From Dipteronia dyeriana (taxonomy: Eukaryota; Streptophyta; Magnoliopsida; Sapindales; Sapindaceae): a DNA stretch of 64,000 nt. The position numbers were made by a program, and so were the translations under genes. Numbering within the stretch: position 1 is the first letter of the stretch; every line of letters begins with the position of its first letter. The stretch lies in NCBI GenBank assembly GCA_032871835.1, contig CM065296.1, positions 13,408,001 through 13,472,000 on the forward strand, given 5' to 3'. The notes below the pieces were generated by a model. The model saw only the letters and a program-made list of their open reading frames with translations. It made no database searches and was not told where the DNA came from. Shown one piece after another: positions 10,800 through 22,534 of the stretch.

Positions 10800-12003
10800 T
10801 TTAGGAAAAATCGTACAACGGAAGTGTAAAAAATTAGGGTTTAGTATATTTAAAAATTTTTCCCTTTAAAAGAAAGAACCTTAACCCTAGATAAATTGAT
10901 GTATATTAAAATTGTCGTACCTTTTTTTTTCATGACAATTGAACTAGCTTCGAATTGAATCCATAAGATCTTCCATCCAATCACGAACGTGAATCACCTA
11001 GGAGTGTGGGCTCCCTTTCTTTAAATTATATACCTGAGGATGGAAACAAACAAAATCTTTTTCTTTGTTAGTCACAATAATCCTCCAAGAGAAAAACTAA
11101 GAACGTCTGGTCACTTGTGAATTATCAATCAATTTGTTTGAAACTCGCGTGAACCTTGATTCGATGTTGTACACAAAACCCTTTTGATGTAAATGATACT
11201 AGTGTACTATCGAAAACAAAAACGTTCCCTCTTTTCTCTATGCTTGACCAAATTCTTCACACAATGAGTTGGACGAAGTTTTTGTTTTTGTTTTTGTTTT
11301 TTTTATAACAATAAAAAACAAATAAAAAACAATTTCTCACACAAAAAATTAAGGCTTGGTCGAATTTAATAGGTAGTATATATAGGAGACCAAATCCTCT
11401 CCTAAGAATGATTTACTTGGTGGGCAAGAATCATTTCCTTAAGTGGATTACTTGGTGACCAAGAATCCTTTTCAAAAAAGAATTCTTTTCTACACCAAGA
11501 CTCCCAATCTAACACTTTAGTGTTTTTGTAATCATATTAAAGACTTCCTAATTTGACTAGATAAATAATTCTTTTTATTTATCTACTTATCAAATATAGT
11601 ATTTAATATTAATTATACTACCAACAATAGTATAATATTAGGAGACCTTCTCCTATTAGGCAAAAGATTTTTACTTTTAATTAAATAATTAATTAATTAT
11701 CAAATTAATTAGTTTCTATTGAATTAAATAATAAAATAAAAAACAATATATTAAGCTATTTTATATAACCTTGCCGCCCAAGACCACACTTGGGCATATA
11801 TATTATTTTTCTTATTTTATTAAATCCATTGGATCTAATTAAAAATCCCACATGTGAACTAGACCCATTCTTACTAAAATAAACAAGTCCACATGCCTTA
11901 ATACAATTTTAGATGGACCTATATATTGGTCCGGTAGAATATATCAAGTGATCCATACAAGTTCGTGTGGATTGGGGATCTTGGCGGACTATCTAAATTT
12001 AAG
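10800..12003 (-). repeat. 5' LTR of the family-A element, truncated
   Basis: It aligns with 3425-4613 of the 3' LTR. The match ends at ATCTAAATTTAAG (to 12003), where the other copies continue CTCCAATAGAC but this one switches to Sirevirus gag. About 1 kb of U3 is missing, so the junction is a deletion or recombination point and not an insertion edge. Confidence 0.8.
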
Positions 12004-12697
12004 TCCTTCTTCTTCACTTTGGAGGTCTTCAAAGCCATGCTCTCTTGCTTCATGAAAGGTGCTGGTATAGAGGTCCACCTAGACTCATAGGCTAGAAGCC
12101 TTCCAATCACTTCACTCGGCTTTATTGACTTGTAATCACTATTTTCTTCAAGAGCCGTCACCTTGACCTCATAATCTTTTGCTTGATCTTTCTATCAGAA
12201 TATGGGTCACCTAGTTGATGACTTTGATTTACGATGCCCATCAACTTCACTTGGAAGTCATTAAAGTACTCATCCTCTTCCATCCTAATCGTCTCAAATT
12301 GCATTTAAAGGACTTGAAGCTTGGAGTCCTTGACCACTTCGGTTCCTTTATGAGCCGTTTGTAGAATCTCCCAAGCCTCCTTTGCATTCCTAGTGTTTTG
12401 AACCAACTTGTATTGATTGTCGTTCATGACACACAAGATGGCATGCATTGCCTTGTTGTTCCACTTGGAAGCTTCAAATTCTTGTGTGCTCCATTGAGAC
12501 TTAGGCATGAGGACTTCATCTCCAGCTTCATTGGTCATCTTCGGAAGAGTGTACCCATCTTCAATCACCATCCATTCACGGTCATCTTTTTATTTATAAG
12601 ACTCCAGCTTGCCTTTCCATGAGGCATAATTATCACCCTAAAGCAATGGTGGTCTTATGTTTGAAGCTCCCTCTTTACTCAACCCAAGTTCACTCAT
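12004..12697 (-). pseudogene. Family-C Sirevirus gag N-terminus, truncated
   Basis: The start codon at 12697 (MSELGLSKEGAS) sits about 115 bp inside the primer site. The capsid-like UBN2 region follows with WSTQEFEASKWNNKAMHAIL, YKLVQNTRNAKEAWEIL and KPSEVIGRLLAYESR. It is close in sequence to the gag at 32662-33338. Stops interrupt it at several points (for example after RPPLL, after LESYK and after KLQVL). The reading is cut at 12003/12004, so zinc knuckles, protease and pol are absent. Confidence 0.8.
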
Positions 12698-12809
12698 AGT
12701 GTTTGGGTTATAAATGAGATGCACCAAACAAAATGCAAAAACAAACACGCAAAATGCAAAATGCAAGATATACACAAAACACGATTCACCTAAGTATGTC
12801 TAAGCATTG

Positions 12810-12821
12810 GCTCTAATACCA
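12810..12821 (-). promoter_or_regulatory. Primer binding site of the family-C element
   Basis: TGGTATTAGAGC on minus is one mismatch from TGGTATCAGAGC, the initiator-Met tRNA complement. It lies two bases inside the LTR edge at about 12824. Confidence 0.8.
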
Positions 12822-12823
12822 AT

Positions 12824-15800
12824 TAAAAGTTCCCTTAAAAATGTGTGTGTCTATAAACCTAGGAAGGGGGGGGGGGGGGGTGAATAGGTTTATATTAATA
12901 TAATTACCACTTTTTCGTTAAAAAGTCAATATAAAAAAAAAACAACCCCAATCTAGTCAAAACAACAATCAAGTGTAAAATGTGGAAAATAAAAAACCTT
13001 GATTTTTTTTTACGTGGAAACCTTCAACAAGGAAAAACCACGGGCTAATATGTGCGCCACACATCCGATTCTCAAATCCACTATTGAATGAAAGTTTACA
13101 ACCTAGGCACACCGTACACGGTTACAAACCCTTCACTCTAACCATAATGCCTTCATAGTGATTCTTGATCAACATGCTTGTGCACTAACTAATTAGTCAC
13201 AAGACTTAACCTCAATGAAGAGTCAAAACAACCTAAGTGAATATGATGAAATATTCAAACATACAAGTAGTGCTAGGTTATACTAAATGTTTATCTAGGA
13301 ATTCAAAGATGTCAATAAATGCAATTCCTAGATCTCAATGTCTAATTGCAAGTGAAAGAAGACCTAACTAGATATAGCTATGAGAGTCTAATATCTAGTT
13401 ATTAAACAAAAACCAATCAATAAAAGTTGTCATGAAACATGGCAAAGAACAATCAATGCAATCAACAAATGCAATCAAATAGACCTAAACAATATCTAAA
13501 TGCAAAGTATAGAGATTTAGCTAGAAGGGTAAAATCATCCTAAATACTAGCTATCACAAACAAATATCTCAACCAACAATCAACAACCCAAATATGTTAT
13601 AAATGCAATTAAACATAAAAGCATACATTCAATAAGCAATAAATGCTATTCCAAGGTAGACATGGCCTAGTAATGAAACAACAAGTTCTAGGGCATGTAG
13701 AGATTACCTAGTCAATTAAAACAAGAGGAATCCATGATTGGAAGATGCAAGAAGGTGCTAGATGCTCATGGATTGAAGGTTGATTGAGTCAAAATGAGTT
13801 CTTGGAGCTTCTCTTACTAAGAAATCTTTTCTCAAACTAAAATAGGGTTTAGAAGCTAAAAAAAAAGTGAGGAAGAAGATATATATATATATGACCTATA
13901 GAGCAAAGCTACGCCGTTTTGAAAAAAAGTTAAAAACAATTTCTGGACAAAGTCGCTGTACTGTTGCTCTACGTAGGGAAACTGTACAGCCCCCACCTAC
14001 TGGAATTGGTCATTGTACAAGTCACTCTAAGTAGGGTTGAAAAGTTCTCATTTGTTGATTGACTTATTTCGTGAATAAACCATATTGTTGGGGTTCATGT
14101 AAGGGTAGCTTAGGCTCTCAAGACCTCAAGAGGAGAAGCATAAAAGGTAAAATTCTTTTGCTTACTTACTTTGAAGAGATAGTTGCACACACTCACATAT
14201 TCATGCATAACTCTTGATCATATATGTTGAGTGTTTACTTGTGTGCATTTTAGTTTAAATGACTCTTGTTGACCTATTTGCTTATTACTATGAAAGTTTT
14301 ATGTCATGCTAGGCATTAAAATAAGATACAATTTTATCACTCTTGAACTTATTGTTTTTGTGCATTTGAGTGTTGAAAAAAAATAGGCCTTGCGCTGGTG
14401 GTGCGTTACTCGACCAGCGCACCCCACCAGCGCAACATTCACAGTGGACTGTCGTTAGTCATGCGCCACTGAGGTACGTTGCTGCACCCACGCATAGTTG
14501 AAAAAATGTGCATGCGCTGGTGGTGCGCCACTCGTCTAAGGCAACCTCACCAGTGCAAACATTCCAGTGATTTTGCGCTTGTGTTATGCCACTATACATC
14601 GCCTGTTGACCAACACCTATTGAAATTTTTAGGTAGTGCTCTGGTGGTACGCTACTCGACCAACGCACCATACCAGCGCACCTTACCAGCGCACATTGAA
14701 GAAGCTGGAACATTTTTTCCAAAACGACATCACTTTGTTTGGATCTCATATATATATATATATCTCATTGTCTTAAGGTCGTGTAAGAGTTCAGAATATC
14801 ACATATTTTCTTTAGAACACATTTCAAAGGAAAAAACACTTCCAAGAACTCATTTTTAATCACTCAAAGCATTCCCATGTGCATCAAAACTTCATCTTGC
14901 ATCATCTAAGTTCATCTAGAGTGCATCTATGAGTAGGTTTGCTTCATCACTTCTTGTTTGGTAAGTTCTTCACTATCTTCTTACAAGTTAAGTGCTTTAC
15001 TTGCTAAACCATCTCTTTAATTAATTGTATGCTCTTAGAATATTTTCTAGATACAAATTAAAGATTGTTGTGATGACATGATTGAGTGTTGTATTGTGAT
15101 AGCTACATAGGATTGTTTGATCTATGTTTGGCTAAGCTTATTGAATATGTCATTTAGCTTTTGATATCTAGGATTGCATTAATTGTTATCTCATCATCCT
15201 AGATAATCATATAGGGTTTCCTAGCCTTGTTTGTTCATTGAATATCATCATATATTCACTTAGGACTCTTTATCTCTTCATTGAGAAGTAAGTCTTGTGT
15301 TACTTCCGGGAGTAGGTAGCTTAAAGCACAAGCAAGTTGAACTAGGTTCACTTATACCGGGATTAGGTAGTGGTGGAGGATTAAATCGGGATTAGGTTGT
15401 AATTCCTTGCCATTAGTGGATTCGAGGTTCTAGTGTGGCGCACTCATCAGCCCATGGTTTTTCCCATTTGGAGGGTTTCCACATATATCTCAAGTGTTTT
15501 TATTATTTCCTCATTTATTACACTTGTGATTTCTTTGTAACTAGATAGGGGTATTTTCATCAACTTGACTCTTAACAAAAATTGGGTAAAAGTTAATTAA
15601 AAACTATCCAACCCCCCTCTAGATTAATATTACACACCATATTATTTGTTTCAAGGGTGACTGTACAGGCCCCATCTATTCGAATTGCACAAGATAACAC
15701 ATCAACCCGATATTCGAGCAACCAAATGCATGACCAAACAGCATCAAAACCATTTGTATAATATAACGTTGGAAAGCTATGGAAGTTTAATTTCTACTTC

Positions 15801-16563
15801 AATTTACAAAATATAATTTGGATGCCTGTAGAAAAAGTTATGGTTATTTGAGTTACCAAAGGTCATAAATAGACAACAACAGAGTTGCCCTGATTTTGTG
15901 GTCACTTTAGAGATTTCAAAACCAATCCAAACTTTTATGAAATATTACGAATAATATACCGTTAGAAAGGTATAGGTTTTGTATAGAAATTTTCAAACTC
16001 TTTTTGAAGCATTGTATAAGAAGTCATGGTCACAAGATCATACAAAGGTCAGTTTTGAAAGACATTTAAATAATTGAAATCAACTTTTTTGAAACTAGAC
16101 ACATTACTCCAAATAACCAAATCAGCAGAAGAATGAGACCTTCTCAAATGGTCACTCAACACGCCAATACAAGCACACCATTGTGCAAGTGTGGACACAA
16201 CAAAGGCACACCACACAAAACCACACTTAAATCTAGAAATGATGTGCTAGTATCATTGTAAAGGAATGCACACATGAGGAGCAAGGAATAAATGCATGTC
16301 AATAAAAATTCTTGTGTGTGTGTGTGTGCAATGTGTAAATGATGCACACATATAAGCAATAAGGAACACAAATGCAAAGGTGAACAAAACATGGATGAAA
16401 TGTGTGTGTGCAACTAAATCTCTTCAAAGAGTTAGGCAAGTGATATACCTTAGAAACTTGAGCTTGGTCACAAATAAAGATCACTTAAACTACCCTTACA
16501 TGTTATTCCCCAATTATGGTTTGTCAATCAAAATAAGACAAACAAAAAATTGAGGAGCTTACA
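12824..16563 (-). mobile_element. 5' LTR of family C, split by a solo LTR
   Basis: Parts 12824-14037 and 15659-16563 are reverse-complement homologues of 62507-64000. On minus the LTR starts TGTAAGCTCCTCAATT at 16563, much like TGTAAAGTCCTCA of family B. A run of 15 G lies at 12866-12880, at the place where family B also has G runs. Without the insert the LTR is about 2.1 kb. The inner edge has lost the canonical TG (now TA). Confidence 0.8.
14038..15653 (+). mobile_element. Family-B Sirevirus solo LTR with perfect target duplication
   Basis: This 1616-bp LTR runs from TGAAAAGTTCTCA to TTATTTGTTTCA and is flanked by AGGGT on both sides (14033-14037 and 15654-15658). No primer site or polypurine tract adjoins it, so it is a solo LTR. 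It matches the reverse complement of the LTRs of the element at 25343-35058. Inside are a GCGCTGG/CCAGCGC palindrome array (about 14389-14700), a TATATATA promoter box (about 14748-14763) and the conserved CTTGTTTGGTAAGTTCTTC segment (about 14952-14972). Confidence 0.95.
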
Positions 16564-17855
16564 ACCTTGACCCCTACCCTAGTCAATCGGGAAGCGAATA
16601 CATCCATCTGAGAGGTAGGACCATGAGGCCTGGTAGGAGGTGCCCTGGGGATCCCAGTAGAGATACACCCACTACTCCTCATCACAACATGAGGATGAGG
16701 AATCCTGGTAGCTTGAGTAACAGGAGACTTAGGTGGAGTAGGACCCAGATGAGGAAGAATATCACCCATTAACCTAGGCTCCTGTTGGGATGGTAATGGA
16801 ACAACTGAAACATCACAATTCAACAATGGATTAGAATAAACAAGCGACAAGAAAAGAATCCAAGGTAACAAAAGCATAAAGATTTGACACACCAAGAGAA
16901 GCTGCAGAAATATGCAAGTACTGGTTCATCCGGTTAGGGTCATATGCGTCAGAGGTTGGATACTTCAGATTAACAAAGTTTCACTCGATGATCGCCTCTA
17001 AAATCGCCCTAGAATCGGTGAAGAGGGAGACTTTTTCCTAAGTTGGCTTGCCACTAAGCCGAGTTGGGACCTGGTATTCATTACCTCCAACGAAGACCGA
17101 GCTCCCCCAATCTCCACTCATCACCATCCACTTTTCCTTCCATAGGGCTAGGGACTTTGAAGTTAAGGACGTTCTTTACCTGAAGGGAGGACTACCCTCT
17201 TAGACTAGGGGAATTAGCAGTGGCCTAAAAAAGGGATCCCAGGTCATTCGAAATCGGTTCTTGATCAATACCCTCTTTCTTGCACTGTTCCTTCCATAGC
17301 ACGAGAAAACCCATTAGGTGTCTCCAGAACTAGGGTGTCAGTTGAAGGGGGTGGGGGGTGGGGGGAGGGGCTAGCTGCAAGACGTGAAGGGTCCTGTGGA
17401 GAGAAGGATGAAACAGTAACCTAACCCCACTTTCAAAAGCAACGGTGTGGATAGGACACACACCGGGGGAAAAGTGAATACATCATAGTTCCAGTGAGGT
17501 ATGGTATTGAGTTACTGTTAGGAATGCCGAACCTTTCCCTCAGACGGTTGATATATTCGACGGTGGCGATGGAATCGGGGATGATTCTAAAATCATACAG
17601 GACTGTGAATGCCCCTCTTACTGTAATGGCGGTGGCCTCGACCTGACCCTTTGTATCTTTAACCTCGCTTGATTCCCCTTCTGAGTCTCCTTTGAAAAAT
17701 TTCAAACGGGGAGTCTGGGTTGTTTGAAAAGCCAACCTTGATGGCGATGTTCCAGCTGGAGCGAGGACGTGTCTGTAGAGAGGGGACATGGTTGTTCTCA
17801 CTGTCTTCTTCTCGAGCCCATTTTTACTAGTAAGGCTCAAGGAATCGCATTCCAT
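16564..17855 (-). pseudogene. Decayed gypsy-type retrotransposon N-terminal protein
   Basis: An open frame from 17855 to 17433 has a basic, Ser/Thr-rich start, then a block containing LRERFGIPNS and LFPRCVSYPH. Further minus frames supply GFLVLWKEQCKKEGIDQEP (about 17330-17260), KVDGDEWRL and DPNRMNQYLHISAASLGV (about 16940-16880). The order resembles the plant 'putative gypsy-type transposon' proteins (IP-containing N-terminus, hydrophobic middle, W-rich segment), but the match is by style only. Several stops and shifts make it a pseudogene. The family-C LTR abuts it at 16563. Confidence 0.4.
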
Positions 17856-18848
17856 CGTTCTGTCAATGCTATCGCGGTCAGAATTCGAAGTGATGACAAC
17901 AATTATGTGTTTTGAAAAAACAAGAGTAGAAAGCCAGAAAGTAGAGAAGAAGATGGATGAGTTTAGGGTTTTTTCAAATTTTTTACAAGCGAGAGATAAG
18001 CGAAGAAGAGGCTAGGTTTATATAGAAGTGATGTCATGGTGATCGATGACGATGGCGTTATCGAAGAGACGAGATTTTCACCTCGATACCTGTATGCCAC
18101 AAAAAACGTCATCATTTTCAAATGGGAAATATCCCTTTGGCTTGACACGTGGTCACTACATTAAATGAGAAGATTTCTTCCCAGATTCTGGTGACCTATT
18201 CGAAAATAGAAAATTTCCCAAGCGAATTATCCACCGAGGGCATCGAATAACCACCGACACTATGAGAAAGCTCTACGTGTACACCATGAGAAAGCTCTAC
18301 GTGTACACCATCATAATTATGGAGTTTAAAAGGGAAACAAACACCTTTTCCTTCTTAGATATTCTCCGCCTAATCTCCAGGATCATCACATTAAACAGAA
18401 AATCCTGTGAAACGGGGAAGGAGGATCAATCTGTTGACCTCCGACTTGTTCGCCGAGGGAAAAACCCTAGACTTCATAAATAAGAGGAGAATATCGAATG
18501 AAGGGGGGAAAGATCGACTTATCAACAAAAACGTATTCACCATTTCCATTTGTTGAAGAAAAAGACAGAGAGTGATTGAGTGTCCCATTTCATTGTACTA
18601 GAGTCAGTATTTTGATTTATTAATAATAAAAGAGCCTTGTTTTAGTCTACCATTCCATTCATCTATATTTTCCTACCGAACTTACACGTGTAACCGGTAC
18701 CTAATCCTGACTGCGATCTACCGAGGTCGTGGTATTTAGGGTGTTAAATGGAATTCCTCACCCTGTGTGAATTTTTGGCTAACACCAATCATTTCCTTAT
18801 CCATGTTATTAGCTGAACATTTATTACACTTGATGTACAGATTCCAAA
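17856..18848. other. Intergenic stretch before the Ulp1-like gene
   Basis: No coding was recognised. It contains a 24-bp perfect tandem duplication (18262-18309). A polyadenylation-like AATAATAAAAGAG stretch occurs near 18625. It may include an LTR of the neighbouring gypsy remnant, but no TG...CA pair could be fixed. Confidence 0.4.
18262..18309. repeat. Perfect 24-bp tandem duplication
   Basis: ATGAGAAAGCTCTACGTG plus ACACC is present twice head to tail (18262-18285, 18286-18309) with no mismatch, which suggests a recent replication-slippage event. Confidence 0.95.
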
Positions 18849-21800
18849 TGGTGAAAAAAAGGAATCAGGAAAAGAAGAAACTTTTGCTACCGATACAACA
18901 ACATCCACAACCACGTTGTCAAAACCAAAGATTGGAAAACATGGGCTGGATTAATTATTTGTATGTAAACATTTGCATATGCTTAATTTGAATTTTCTAA
19001 CTTCCTGTTTAGACATATGAACATAACATCTGGGTTTCTTATTTGCAGCAAATTGGAATGCAAAAAAAAAAAACAGATTCTATTGGGAACGTAGAGGTTA
19101 TATTCTTTTGCAATAAGTAATACCATTCTTTTTGTTTGAATATTCTGCCCACCGAACTAACATTCGGTCATGTTTTGTCTTTGCTGTCCCGAAGTGCAAT
19201 TGTAAATACATGGCGATTGTTACCAATAGAAGAAAAGGCAAAATTTGGACATCATTATCAAGTTTCGCAAGACGAGCACCCTTACAATCGTCACAATGAC
19301 ATCCCCAACAACTCCGACTTACCTCCAACAGTCGAAGATATCACAGGCACAAAAAATGTCCTGGGCCTTGAAGAAACCATCAGCATAAGGTGTACGCCCT
19401 CTCGGTGGTATCGAGTTGTGCAGAAACTTTTAGAAAAGCAGAAAGACGTAGTCCGTGCGTTGGGGTTTGGGCATTTACTTGCCCTGAATTGTGGATATCT
19501 ACGACTGGAGATATACAGATGGCTAGTTGAAAATTTTGACACAACATCTTGTTCACTTCATATCCACGGCTAGAGGTTTGTGAGCAACTCTTCTATGTTT
19601 GCTCCAGTTTTGGGGATTTTTGACAAAGAAGATCCGATATCTATATCGGGAGATGTCCTAAACAAAGATTTCAGGGGGTCCAAGTTTGCCATTACATCTT
19701 GCGGCATCTTCTTGAAATACATTGAACCTTTCTTGGAGTAGATGAGTATGACCGATGATGAATTCAAGGTGACTCTATGCTAATCTCTGTTGGGCACCAT
19801 CCTCTCTCTCGTAACTACCGATTATGTTCAGACGGGGTACTTAATCCCTTTACGTGATGTTGATACTATTAGTAGGAAAAAATGGTCCAGTTGGTGCTTC
19901 ACCTTACTCTGTGAAGGGATTGCAAAGATTCAAAAGAACTGGCAACATATGAAGATATGTTGCATATCCGGATGTCTGTTGTTTCTTCATGTAAAAAACA
20001 ATTGATATTCTTTCATACATTGTAGTCAGGAATTTCACTTTATCATGTCATATTGAACGTACTGGTAACCCTATTTATTTGCTGAATTTGTTTTACTTCC
20101 ATTCACTACAATAGGAGCCTCCGATCGTGGAAAAAGCTGTAATGCCTCTCATTTGCTGGACAACCGTCAAGATAAAGAAGTGCGTACTCCAGTTGCACAC
20201 TGACAGAGGTGTTGGAAGTAACCAAGTTCATACAAAATTCTATACCCACTTAACTTATTTGTCAACTTATTACGTTTTTTTGCATGCATCGTCACATAGC
20301 TATTTGCAATAAATGATGCAGATTTTGGTTGAGGATTGTTTCAAACAATCAGCACAATCAGTAAGACAATTTCATATTGCTGCCCATGTGCCATCCGGTA
20401 ATGGCAGTCAAGAACTTAGTGCAGACAATGATGCCCACATTACAGGTATTAATGATGTCCTCTAGGTGGTCAAAGATATTCATACATCATTGAGGAACGA
20501 ACTTCATGATATCAGAACAAAGGTTAATTTGCTATATACGAAATTCAGTTCATCGGAGGACAACAACTTGAATAATGACTTACCTAATGCAAACATCCAT
20601 CAGAATTCCATGAGTTAGAAGCTGCCAAGTCCCCTTCCACTTTTTCCATTTTTTCCACTTTTTCCACTATCATCACGACATCTTTCGATTCTTGCACAAC
20701 AAAATCCAACTGTTGAGGTTTCATCCACTAACACCGAAACATTACCCCAACATCAGCAGACAATTTTCAAATTCACCCCGAGTTGGATGAATACACATAT
20801 TGACCCACCATTACAAGATGTGATCGCACCTAATTTACTGATGGAAGATCAGGGAACCAATGATCTGTATGATGTACCTCCGGTCCTTACCATTCCCACT
20901 TTATTAGATGAGGTTTGATCCTGTTTATTTTAAAAATTTACTATATCAATATCTTCGTTATTCCTATTTAAGCTACAATTAGAGTTGACTACCAACTATT
21001 TTTTAGGATCCCTACAATGATGATACTCTTCAACATCAGTCACAATCTTCCAACAAGCGAAGATTAATAAAAACAAGATCAACGTCAAAACGAAAGCCGA
21101 GCTGATATCAAATTTCACCGAACATTGTCGGACCTGTAAATGCTTCAATAAAATACCGATATAGCCCATTCCGAATTGGCATTACACTGAATACATATGA
21201 TGAGAAGTTGATAACCTACATTTTCTCCAAAAACCTACCATAAGCTTAAATGCTTTCTGTACTCTTTCCTCGTCAATTCACAATGGTGTTTACTTATAGG
21301 TTTGGTGTCTCCAATATTGCAGTTAGGTTATTGTCGACCTTAGGCATCTGCGTGTAATCCGTTAAAGTTTCAGAACATTAGAACCTTTGACCTTTGTTAA
21401 TAGTGAGGTTGACTGCTTATCACTTTCTCATCAATAACCGTTTCAATTTTATACATCCTAAATAATAAAATCTTGTTTAATGTTGGTAACTTAACATCTG
21501 GGAGTTATATTTTATTTCTTATATTTTTAATCTAATTCTTGAGTACAAATCCATGATATTGAAGTCAAAAAGGTCACAACTTCGGTTGTTATTGCCTACG
21601 CACTATGCGGTATACTTTTGTTCATTCTTTGCCTATATGATTATAGTTCTCCATTATTGATTATATGGAACATGTATCCACGTATTTTTCACGTTTGCTT
21701 TTACAGTACACCGTTTTGAATTGTACAGAGGGGAAACAATATTCTATGAAGAAATCCCTTTAAAAGTATGTGAGGCTTACATGTACGATCTTCATTCATG

Positions 21801-22534
21801 TGAAAAGGTGACTGCTGATTAGTGGTGTTCTTTTATATCTTGTATACCTACTTTTAACGTGTGCATACTGTGTATTTTGTAAAGTTTACTGTTAACACCA
21901 TTTTCGTGCACATATTAGGTTTATGTTCCCATCAATGATCTAAGCAATCGTTGGTATCTGGCCGTAGTTGACCTTACCACACGAGACTACCAAATTTAGG
22001 ACTCCAATCCGCTTCGTAGGAAGGATGAGAAGGTGCGATTGAACCAGGTTCGAAAAGTGGTATGTCCCTAACTTATGTTTTTTTACTCCCTTACTGATCC
22101 TCGTTTGTCCCATTTTTCTTACGAATTGCATTACTGTACCTGTTGCTTTTCATATAGATGTAGTCCCTTGACATCATTCTTACTGATGATATGGCTATTG
22201 CCTTCCCAACATCATTCTCATTCACAACATTCGGTATTTCATATGCAAAAGCACCCAGCCAACCCAATAACTTTGATTGTGGACTTTTTCTTTGCATGTT
22301 CATGGATGACAATTGCCCTACACCGGTTCAGATGAAATTGGTATGGTAACCTTCAATAAATTCATAGTTTATCAGGGTTTACCTATCCGTGACATATATC
22401 CATTTATGTTACAGTTTTAGTCTGTCTGGCAATGGTTATTATTGGCTCGTTTCCTTGCACTCTTCCTTGGTAACACCAATATTTTGGCTCTGAAGACAAA
22501 ATCCGAAGAGCACTATAACAATTTACTTTCCTAG
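18849..22534 (+). pseudogene. Ulp1-type SUMO protease-like mobile gene, multi-exon, inactivated
   Basis: A lysine-rich start (MVKKRNQEKKK, 18849) is followed by an intron (GT 18961, AG 19048). A long exon (about 19137-19990) encodes the region usually found upstream of plant Ulp1 mobile proteases (ALGFGHLLALNCG, YRWLVENFDTTSCSLHIHG, then WCFTLLCEGIAKIQ). Further introns with GT-AG ends are visible at 19991-20114, 20913-21006, 21808-21918, 22060-22157 and 22341-22414. The last exons encode the Ulp1 cysteine-protease core: YVPIND...RWYLAVVDL, a DS pair, and NNFDCGLFLCMF with catalytic Cys at 22278-22280. The catalytic His expected before Trp is Arg (CGT at 21949-21951). Stops occur after the HIHG block, after RDYQI and at the start of the last exon. 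Ulp1 genes of this kind are often carried by Mutator-like elements. Confidence 0.72.

Larger units (their letters stand above)
3425..12003 (-). mobile_element. Family-A Copia retrotransposon, 5' LTR truncated
   Basis: Order read on minus: truncated 5' LTR (12003-10800), initiator-Met primer site, about 1.4 kb leader, gag, integrase, reverse transcriptase, RNase H, polypurine tract, 3' LTR (5606 to about 3425). Gag before integrase before RT is the Copia (Ty1) order. The gag and RT style resembles the Angela/BARE group, but lineage is not settled. Every domain carries stops or frameshifts. The protease core is missing, and the RT box reads YVDY. The 5' LTR stops abruptly at 12003 against gag sequence of a different element, so no target duplication can be checked. 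Confidence 0.85.

Noticed and set aside
16156..16484. Minus-strand ORFs with His/Thr runs
   Set aside because: They fall within the family-C LTR around a short GT repeat; no coding evidence.
22091..22312. Minus-strand 73-residue ORF
   Set aside because: Antisense shadow of the Ulp1 catalytic exon on plus.
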